Shown here piece after piece: positions 57,690 to 64,000 of a DNA stretch of 64,000 nt. Origin of the DNA: Natronorubrum aibiense (GTDB lineage Archaea; Halobacteriota; Halobacteria; Halobacteriales; Natrialbaceae); NCBI RefSeq assembly GCF_009392895.1, contig NZ_CP045488.1, forward strand, positions 620,001 to 684,000. The letters run 5' to 3'. The stretch's first letter is position 1. Every line of letters starts with the position of its first letter. Position numbers and translations under genes: made by a program. The notes under the pieces are model-generated. The model was given only the letters and a program-made list of their open reading frames with translations, had not been told where the DNA came from and made no database searches.

Positions 57690-60101
57690 TTACTTCGTCC
57701 GCGAGAAGATGACGACGTCGCTGTCGGCAAGCGTTACGGGCTCGTCGGCGCGTACGTCCGCGCGCTCGGCGGTCGAGAGTGCGACCTCCCAGTCGCTGCA
57801 GGTCGTCTCGACGAGTTCGGTCGGGACGGCGGTCGCGGGCTGGCCTTCCATGTTCGCTACGAACAGCAGTTCCTCGCTCTCGTCAGGAGCTCGTCGCCGT
57901 CCGTAGTAGAGCACCGTTCCGTCGGCGGGGTGGTGATAGTCGAAGACGTCGTCTTCGTGGAGATCCTGACGGAGCCACGGCCGGTCGTGGCGAAATGCCC
58001 GAACCCGTCGATCGAAGGCGGTTCGCTCGGGGTCCTGTTCGTCCGTCCAGTGAGACAGGTTGCAGTACGCCTCGAGATCGCGCATCCAGGCGAGGGCGAA
58101 CTGCTCGAGATCGGCTGTAGTCGGTTGGCCGTCGCCGAGCGGCGGGGAGAGCGTCGAGAGAACGGTCGACATCGTCTCGAAGTCGTAGTCGGTGACGGCG
58201 ACGGCCGAGGCGAGCGCGTGAACGAACTCTCGGAGTTCGTCACGGTCCTCGAACCCGAGCTCCTTGAGTCGGGAGAAGTGGTTGGGATCGTCGTATCGCT
58301 CTTCGGAGATGTGCCAGTCGACGAAATAGGCCGCCTCGCCGACGACTTTGACGTTCCACGTGTCGTCGGTATCGCGGACGAAATCCCAGGGGGCACGCAT
58401 GTTCGCGTGGACGAAGTCCATCGGCACGCCCGGCAGGAAACAGTAAAAGAGGGCGTTCGAAGCGGGGTTGTTGTACGCGCGTCCGATCGTCTCGTGGAGC
58501 GTCTCGGCCAGATAGGGGTTCTCCTGAGTGGCGTTCCAGGCTTCGCCGATTTCGACCTGTGCGCCACGACGGAGCGTGTCGTGATTGGACACACCCGAGA
58601 TCCACTGGCTGCCAACGTCGGCGACCTCGCGGACACGCCACCACTTCGTCGCCCAGAAGGTGAGGATTGCAGGGGTGTTGTGCGCGAACGTCACCGGCCC
58701 CCACTGGAACGAGTGGGGATGCTGGTCGATGAGTTCGCGGTACGTCGAGGCTAGTTCCCAGTCCTCGGCGGGCCAGGGGCGGCCGTCCTCGAAGATCATC
58801 CAGGGACGGTACTCGGTGCCGGCGACCTCTTGGGTGACGGCGTCCATCGCCGCCAGAAACTCGTCGTCGTGCCACTCCGACTCCGTCTCCGGGTCCCAGT
58901 TGGTGAAATCCTGGGCTCCGTCGACTCTGATCCCGTCGGCACCCCAGTCCATCTTCCGGCGCTGGAGTTCGAGCAGGATTGCCCGGACTGTCGGCTGCGT
59001 GTAGTCGAGTTCTTGGCCGTACATCCCCGGTCCCTGGAAGTACTGCTCGGCCAGCAGCGGGAGCGCCCCGTTGTCCGCATGACCGAGCGCGACGTCGAAG
59101 ACGACGCGCATCGGCTCCGGCAGGTCGTGCAGCGTCGCGATGAAATCGACGAGTTCGTCGGGTCGGCTGGTCTCGAGGACGGCGGGGTTGGTCGCTCCGA
59201 ACCCCGAGATCACGATGTCGTACCCCCAGTTGCTCATGTCGGGGCTCCGGAACGTGACCTCGAGGGCGGCCGAGTCGATGCCCGCCGGTTCGGTCTCCAC
59301 CTCGAAGTGATCGGGCTGGTAGTCGCCCTCGGCGATCGGGGCGATCGGCATCAACTGGACGCCGTCGTAGCCAGCGAAGTTCCGTTCCGCTGGGGTCAGT
59401 TCCTCGTCCGCGCGCTGTTTGCGGCCGATCGTCTCGAATCGGCGGGTCAGTCCCGCAAGCGAGCCGTCGTCGGTCGCACTCCGGGGATGGATCTCGAGCA
59501 GATTGGTCGCGGGCTCGACGCGTGGTAGCCCGTCGTGCTCGCTCGTTTCGATGCGTTCCTCGTCGGTGCCGAGGGCCCGGAAGTAGTCCCGATCGTCGCG
59601 TGTCGCATCGAGGTGATCGATATCGTACAGTTCGGCAGGTGCGTACGCACCGAACGGGACCGAGTACGCGAGCGGGTCGGTGATCGTCTCCCACGAGCCG
59701 TCGTCGCGGTAGACGAGTCGATACAGCGAGCCGAGTCTCTCCCGGCGGCCGGCACGCGGTCCCGAAACCGCTGCCCAGGTGTACTCGCCCGATCGCTGTG
59801 TCGGGACGCGATCGTACCGGACCGAGACAGTCCGTTCGGCTGCTCCTGGGTCGACGTCGGCTGGCGGCGTGAAGATCTCGAGGGAGACGTCCTCAGCCGG
59901 AACGTCGCTCTCGACGAGTTCGGGCGTCCAGAACCCGAACTCGGCCCAGCCGTCGCGCCAGTGTGCACCCAGTTTCGGGACGATCGCCTGCGCGCCCTCG
60001 AACGGATCGTCGTGCGCCTCGAGCGTGTCGGCACACCACGTACACAACTCGGTTGTCCGCTCCTCTAGGACGGCACAGCCGTCGCCAGTGGACTCACTCA
60101 T
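57690..60101 (-). CDS. GH13-like hydrolase, probable glucosylglycerol hydrolase
   Basis: 803 residues. The N-terminal part is not amylase-like; the middle has a TIM-barrel pattern with PMRVVFDVALGHADNGALP, MDWGADGIRVDGAQDFTNWD (candidate catalytic Asp), RPWMIFEDGRPWPAEDW (candidate catalytic Glu) and GSQWISGVSNHDTLRRG (HD). Length and wording resemble GghA-type enzymes, which hydrolyse glucosylglycerol, an osmolyte. It overlaps the amylase gene by 4 bp, so the two are expressed together. Substrate inferred from similarity only. Confidence 0.72.
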   Translation of the reverse strand: MSESTGDGCAVLEERTTELCTWCADTLEAHDDPFEGAQAIVPKLGAHWRDGWAEFGFWTPELVESDVPAEDVSLEIFTPPADVDPGAAERTVSVRYDRVPTQRSGEYTWAAVSGPRAGRRERLGSLYRLVYRDDGSWETITDPLAYSVPFGAYAPAELYDIDHLDATRDDRDYFRALGTDEERIETSEHDGLPRVEPATNLLEIHPRSATDDGSLAGLTRRFETIGRKQRADEELTPAERNFAGYDGVQLMPIAPIAEGDYQPDHFEVETEPAGIDSAALEVTFRSPDMSNWGYDIVISGFGATNPAVLETSRPDELVDFIATLHDLPEPMRVVFDVALGHADNGALPLLAEQYFQGPGMYGQELDYTQPTVRAILLELQRRKMDWGADGIRVDGAQDFTNWDPETESEWHDDEFLAAMDAVTQEVAGTEYRPWMIFEDGRPWPAEDWELASTYRELIDQHPHSFQWGPVTFAHNTPAILTFWATKWWRVREVADVGSQWISGVSNHDTLRRGAQVEIGEAWNATQENPYLAETLHETIGRAYNNPASNALFYCFLPGVPMDFVHANMRAPWDFVRDTDDTWNVKVVGEAAYFVDWHISEERYDDPNHFSRLKELGFEDRDELREFVHALASAVAVTDYDFETMSTVLSTLSPPLGDGQPTTADLEQFALAWMRDLEAYCNLSHWTDEQDPERTAFDRRVRAFRHDRPWLRQDLHEDDVFDYHHPADGTVLYYGRRRAPDESEELLFVANMEGQPATAVPTELVETTCSDWEVALSTAERADVRADEPVTLADSDVVIFSRTK

Positions 60102-61993
60102 CGCGTCTCACCCGACAGTGGCGCATCGACGACGACGCAACTCTCGACGGAGAGCCCCCCGCCGGAGCGACCGACGTCGGAGCCAGTACGGAGATCGGTC
60201 GTCGAGCCGATCCGGTCCGGGAGGCTGACCTCGGCGGCGACCGGGCCGAAGTTCAGGACGACGACGCTACGCTGGCCGTCGTCCTCGCGTGCGTAGGCGA
60301 CCGCGCCCTCGAGATCGGCTTCGATGTCGACGGGCTCGAAAGTGCCGTCGCGGCCGAGTTCCGGTCGGTCCTCGCGAAGCCGGATCAGCGAGCGATAGTA
60401 CTCCCGGAGCTCGAGGTCGGCGTCGTCCCAGTCGACCGGGCTACGGCGTCCGGTCTCGCCGATCTCCTGGCCGGCGTACAGCAGCGGCGTGCCGGGAAGC
60501 GTGAAGATCGCACCCGCGGCGGCTTCGGTTTCTGGGCGACCACAGTCCTCGACGTACCGCGTTTCGTCGTGGTTCTCGATGTACTGGAGAAAGGCTGCGT
60601 GGTCGGGGAAGCCGATCTCAGTGCGCTGCTCGATCGCGTTCGCTACCGCGTCGGCCGTCATGTTCCCGTGGCCGATCTCTCGGAGGGCGAAGTACAGCGT
60701 CGTATCGAAGTGGACGTCGAAACAGCCCTCGTGGAAGTCCGGAATGTAGGGGATCGTCTCGTCGAGTAACAGGAACTCCGAATCGTGTGCCCGCACCCGA
60801 TCGCGGATCTCCTGCCAGAAGTTCGTCGGGACGGCCCAGGCCATGTCACAGCGGAAGCCGTCGACGACCGGTGCCCACTCGTCGACGACCTCGAGGAGGT
60901 GCCGACGGACGGCGAGGTTCTCGTAGTTGAAGTTCGCGATGTAGGGCCAGTCGAAGTAGGTCGCGGGCTCGTTTGCGGCTTCGTCTTCCCACTCGTACCA
61001 GTCCCGGTACTCGACGTCACCCTCGAGCGCTCGCTGGTAGAACTCGTGGTCGCGCGCAGAGTGGTTGAGTACCAAGTCGAACAGCACCCGAATCCCGTGG
61101 TCGTGACAGGCATCCACGAACGCCTCGAACTCGGCTCGCGTGCCGAGATCGTCGGCGATCGAAAAGAAGTCCGTGATGTTGTAGCCGTGGGGAAAGCCGT
61201 CGTGCTGGAGCACGGGCGAGAGCCAGAGACAGTCGACCCCGAGGTCCGCCAGCTCCGGAAGCTGAGCCTCGATCGCCTCGAAGGTCGGCTCGTCGTCGGG
61301 TGCGAACGATCGGAGGAACACCTCGTACAGCGTAACGTCGCTGCTCCAGGCAGGCGGCTCGTAGAGGCTATCCACGACGACGCCGTCGGCCGTTCGCTCG
61401 ATCGCGACGGCGTCGGCGACGCTGTGCGTGGTCCCGACGGCGACTGCGTGGACACGGCTCCGATCGCCGATCGCCTCGCGGTCGATCCGCGCGTCCTGAC
61501 CGCGGACGGTGATGTCCTCGGTCTCGAGGGGGTCGCGGTCGTCGGCGACGAACTCGACGTCGAGTTCCACATCGGGGACGTCGCTGTCGGGTGCCGATCG
61601 AGCCGCGGCCTCGAGAACGACGATGTCGCCCTCGAGTCGCCCGCTGAGCTGAATTCGCGGACGGGACGTCTCTCCCTCGACGCCGGGGTCGGCGTACGCG
61701 CCGGCGAACCCGTACTCGCCGGACCCTCCCTCGGACGACGTCGGTTGCCGGGATTCGGGGAAGGCCCGAACCGTAAGGCGGTGCGTTCCGGCGGGGCCCT
61801 CGAGACCGAGCGTGTAGGTCCCCGGAGCGTCGGGGACGAACTCGAGAACGGGGTCGCTCTCGAGCGTGAGCGTGCTTTCGGATGGTGCGTCGATAATGTG
61901 CCAGTCGTACGTCGCCGCCGGATCGGGATTTCGCGGTGCGAGATCGACAGCGGCGCCGACAGCGGTGAACTGCGGTGGTCCGGGATGCTCCAT
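60098..61993 (-). CDS. Alpha-amylase family protein (GH13)
   Basis: 631 residues from ATG 61991-61993; no signal peptide, so cytoplasmic. The N-terminal 200 residues form beta domains. The GH13 barrel shows GVDCLWLSPVLQHDGFPHGY, RVLFDLVLNHSARDHEFYQ, VVDGFRCDMAWAVPTNFWQE (nucleophile Asp), FLLLDETIPYIPDF (Glu) and YIENHDETRYVEDCGRPE (Asp of region IV). The C-terminal domain ends the chain. It probably hydrolyses maltodextrin-like glucans together with the divergent glucoamylase. Confidence 0.9.
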   Translation of the reverse strand: MEHPGPPQFTAVGAAVDLAPRNPDPAATYDWHIIDAPSESTLTLESDPVLEFVPDAPGTYTLGLEGPAGTHRLTVRAFPESRQPTSSEGGSGEYGFAGAYADPGVEGETSRPRIQLSGRLEGDIVVLEAAARSAPDSDVPDVELDVEFVADDRDPLETEDITVRGQDARIDREAIGDRSRVHAVAVGTTHSVADAVAIERTADGVVVDSLYEPPAWSSDVTLYEVFLRSFAPDDEPTFEAIEAQLPELADLGVDCLWLSPVLQHDGFPHGYNITDFFSIADDLGTRAEFEAFVDACHDHGIRVLFDLVLNHSARDHEFYQRALEGDVEYRDWYEWEDEAANEPATYFDWPYIANFNYENLAVRRHLLEVVDEWAPVVDGFRCDMAWAVPTNFWQEIRDRVRAHDSEFLLLDETIPYIPDFHEGCFDVHFDTTLYFALREIGHGNMTADAVANAIEQRTEIGFPDHAAFLQYIENHDETRYVEDCGRPETEAAAGAIFTLPGTPLLYAGQEIGETGRRSPVDWDDADLELREYYRSLIRLREDRPELGRDGTFEPVDIEADLEGAVAYAREDDGQRSVVVLNFGPVAAEVSLPDRIGSTTDLRTGSDVGRSGGGLSVESCVVVDAPLSGETR

Positions 61994-62000
61994 CAATAAT

Positions 62001-62018
62001 TAACAACAGGTGTAGTAC
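62001..62018. promoter_or_regulatory. Operator-like dyad, copy 1, near amylase start
   Basis: taacaacaggtgtagtac matches copy 2 (62086-62103) in 14 of 18 positions; it lies 8 bp before the amylase ATG on the minus strand, thus over the expected transcription start. Weak internal symmetry (aacaac...gtagta). Confidence 0.45.
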
Positions 62019-62085
62019 TACTTTTTCTTTTCCCAAATACTGACAATCAAGATTGATACACATTCTGTCAATATGGTAAAAATAT

Positions 62086-62103
62086 TTACAATAGGTGTTG
62101 TAA
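62086..62103. promoter_or_regulatory. Operator-like dyad, copy 2, perfect TTACAA-N6-TTGTAA
   Basis: Perfect 6-bp arms around taggtg, in the 174-bp region between the divergent amylase and glucoamylase genes. It lies 64 bp before ATG 62168. Another short palindrome CAATC-aa-GATTG is at 62044-62055. A sugar-responsive TrmB-like regulator is a candidate, but the motif differs from any I can recall precisely. Confidence 0.5.
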
Positions 62104-62167
62104 TTCCTTCTATCGTGATCTTTCCGTCGTGCCGGCTGGCAAACGGTGCCCGAACCACGATCAACCT

Positions 62168-64000
62168 ATGACTATGAGAACGACGCTCAACGAGTACAAA
62201 CACGACTGCAGAGCAGAGAATCGATATCCGGGCGAGCGGCGATCGACGAACGGCTACTTTACCGGCGACGAGGGGCGACTCGTCTACGTCGATCGCTCGG
62301 GGTCGATCCGGGACTACTCCGCAGGGACCCTCGGACTGAACGGCATCGAACACTCCCGGTTCGGCGTTCAGATCGGCGAGGAATGCACCTGGCTCGACGA
62401 GATGGACACAACGAAACAGGGGTACGACGGCGAAACAACGGTCGTTATCACCGAATACGACGCCGGTTCGATCACGCTTCGCCAGTACGATTACACGCTC
62501 GAGCACGCCCACCTGACGCACTTCGAGCTGCGCGGGACGGGTTCGGAGCGTGCGAAACTCGTCGCCGCACTCACGTTCGCGCCGGATGGTCAGGAACGGA
62601 GCGTCGGCCAGCTCCGTCACGAGGACGTCGTCGAGGTGTTCTATCACGACGAACACGATTACGTGACGGCGTCGACCGGCCTGGAGACCGTCGCCAGTCG
62701 GACGGTCGGTGGCTTCGACGAACTGCTCGAGGACGAGCCGGTAGCCTACCCGGGCGATGTGAAAGCGAACGACGACCTCTCTGACACCGTCGTCGTCGCC
62801 GCTCCATTCGACGACGAGGGGACGCTCGCACAGACGACGCTCGTTTCGCTCGTCGCAGACCACACCAAGACGGCTCGTGCAGACGCGCTCGCACATGTCA
62901 GAGCATTTGCCGATCATTACCAGACCGATGGCCGGATCCGCGACCGGGCGAACGCCCACGGGACCTTCGAGGTGCCGGATCATCCACAGCAAGACGCCAT
63001 CCACACCGACTTGCGCACGCTGTCGCTGCTCACAGCGCCGACCGGTGCACGGATTAAGGGACCGGAGTACGACCCCTATCACGTCTACACCGGTGGCTAC
63101 GGCTACACCTGGTTCCGCGACGACGCCGAAATCGCGAGCCATCTGTTGCAGATCGACGAGACGTTCGATATCGGTCTCGCCGACGCACACGCCGACAGCG
63201 TCGCGTTCTACTGTCAGACCCAGCTTCCCGACGGGACCTGGCCACAGCGCGTCTGGGCCCACGACGGCTCGATCGCCCCCGGCTGGGCACACGATCGCGT
63301 CACCGGCGACGGTCCCGAGTACCAGCTCGACGCGAGTGCGAGCGTCCTCGCGTTCCTCGCGACCTACCTCCGGACGAAGACGCTCGAGCCGGACGAGATC
63401 ACGATGATCGAAAACACGATCGACACCGCGTTCGACGGCCTCGTCGACGCGCTCGAGCCGGACGGGCTGCCCGGCACCTGCCAGTGTCTCTGGGAGGACG
63501 AACTCGGCCGATTCACCCACACCGCCGCAGCCGTTCTCGAGGCGTTCGCGGCCGTCGCACGCGCACCCGTCGACGACGAGTTACAGGCACGAGCCGAAGA
63601 ACGCGCCACGGCAATCTACGAGGGGCTCGCCGAGCGCTGGACCGGGCGCGGCGTCTTCGCTCGCCAGCCGGGCGAGGACCGACTCGACGTGGGTACGCTG
63701 GCGCTCGTCAGCGCCCACCGCGAGTATGCGGCCGTCGTCGGCGGTCTCGACGCCGAGCGACTCGAGCGACTCGAGACTCACGTCGAGACGACGATCGACG
63801 GACTCGAGCGCGTGCCTGACGGTGCCGTCGCCGGTCTCCCTCGCTACGAGGGCGACGACTGGCGGCAGGACGAGCAAGACGAATCGAAGATCTGGCCGCT
63901 GGCGGTCTGCTGGGCCGCCCACGCGAGTGTCGAACTCGCCGACCTGCTCGAGGGGACAGCCCGGACCGACGAGACGACCGAGGGCTGGGTCGATCGAAGT
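62168..64000 (+). CDS. GH15 glucoamylase / glucan 1,4-alpha-glucosidase (3' end outside window)
   Basis: 611 codons from ATG 62168 (ATG 62174 is equally possible), open at the right edge; perhaps 60-80 residues are missing. An N-terminal beta-sandwich (GSIRDYSAGTLGLNGIEHSR) is followed by the (alpha/alpha)6 barrel starting near DAIHTDLRTLSLLTAPTGAR. Signatures: VYTGGYGYTWFRDDAEIASH (substrate-binding Trp-Phe-Arg-Asp), QLPDGTWPQRVWAHDGSIAP and DWRQDEQDESKIWPLAVCW (candidate catalytic Glu). It releases glucose from chain ends. Divergent from the amylase operon. Confidence 0.9.
   Translation, partial: MTMRTTLNEYKHDCRAENRYPGERRSTNGYFTGDEGRLVYVDRSGSIRDYSAGTLGLNGIEHSRFGVQIGEECTWLDEMDTTKQGYDGETTVVITEYDAGSITLRQYDYTLEHAHLTHFELRGTGSERAKLVAALTFAPDGQERSVGQLRHEDVVEVFYHDEHDYVTASTGLETVASRTVGGFDELLEDEPVAYPGDVKANDDLSDTVVVAAPFDDEGTLAQTTLVSLVADHTKTARADALAHVRAFADHYQTDGRIRDRANAHGTFEVPDHPQQDAIHTDLRTLSLLTAPTGARIKGPEYDPYHVYTGGYGYTWFRDDAEIASHLLQIDETFDIGLADAHADSVAFYCQTQLPDGTWPQRVWAHDGSIAPGWAHDRVTGDGPEYQLDASASVLAFLATYLRTKTLEPDEITMIENTIDTAFDGLVDALEPDGLPGTCQCLWEDELGRFTHTAAAVLEAFAAVARAPVDDELQARAEERATAIYEGLAERWTGRGVFARQPGEDRLDVGTLALVSAHREYAAVVGGLDAERLERLETHVETTIDGLERVPDGAVAGLPRYEGDDWRQDEQDESKIWPLAVCWAAHASVELADLLEGTARTDETTEGWVDRS

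Noticed and set aside
60785-61999. 404-codon plus-strand frame opposite the amylase
   Set aside because: The minus strand carries all GH13 motifs; the plus-strand product has none.

Overview
The window is chromosomal DNA of a haloarchaeon. Nearly every protein is strongly acidic and GC-rich in codon use, many genes look leaderless, and the gene content is characteristic of the class: amphi-Trp and HalOD1 proteins, the cba-type oxidase, a SAMP-type modifier, GatD, HMG-CoA reductase and DpsA. The mix of families suggests Natrialbales (Natrinema/Haloterrigena/Halopiger-like), but genus is inference only.

Layout. 1-5.3 kb: partial DUF1611 protein, Vms1-type peptidyl-tRNA hydrolase, a secreted coiled-coil protein beside an ArsR-type regulator, small membrane proteins. 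5.4-13.6 kb: gatD, an acetyltransferase, a SAMP/MoaD-like modifier, then a potassium/stress block (two tandem TrkA-C membrane proteins, a TVGYGD channel with a Rossmann domain, an HPP-Usp fusion). 13.6-18.5 kb: nucleoside-sugar catabolism (deoC, ribose-1,5-bisphosphate isomerase, PfkB-type kinase, nucleoside phosphorylase), matching the non-carboxylating pentose bisphosphate route described for halophilic archaea. 18.7-26.6 kb: YegP/amphi-Trp protein, DUF547, AI-2E-type exporter, the ba3-type oxidase operon cbaDBA plus a small subunit, a tRNA methylthiotransferase, HIT protein. 26.9-34.7 kb: map, icd followed by a hairpin array, a Nudix-like protein without catalytic Glu, an Nramp-like transporter without the usual metal motif. 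34.7-37 kb: an iron-type locus with palindromic TTTAGG-N4-CCTAAA boxes around a small gene pair, a DtxR-like protein and dps. 37-46 kb: hmgA, an amidohydrolase, nadA-nadB and nadC (separated by an MscS channel gene).

46.27-53.24 kb is a roughly 7-kb, AT-richer integrated element. It lies between a displaced 55-bp 3' fragment of tRNA-Leu(UAA) and the intact tRNA gene, with a tyrosine recombinase next to the tRNA. Cargo: a small membrane protein, a Tat lipoprotein, an RNA-polymerase-epsilon-like protein, a small secreted peptide, an IS5-family element with 16-bp inverted repeats and a 9-bp target duplication, decayed gene fragments, and three copies of an unusual imperfect palindromic repeat of about 90-125 bp. 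Older tRNA-end remnants lie just outside the left end, so the site appears to have been used repeatedly.

53.3-64 kb: ferredoxin, SDR enzymes, zinc-ribbon protein, cyclophilin, an aspartoacylase-like hydrolase, and a glucan/glucoside module: GghA-like hydrolase and alpha-amylase (overlapping, minus strand) divergent from a GH15 glucoamylase that runs off the right edge, with two copies of an operator-like dyad in the shared promoter region. No rRNA genes and no CRISPR array were seen.
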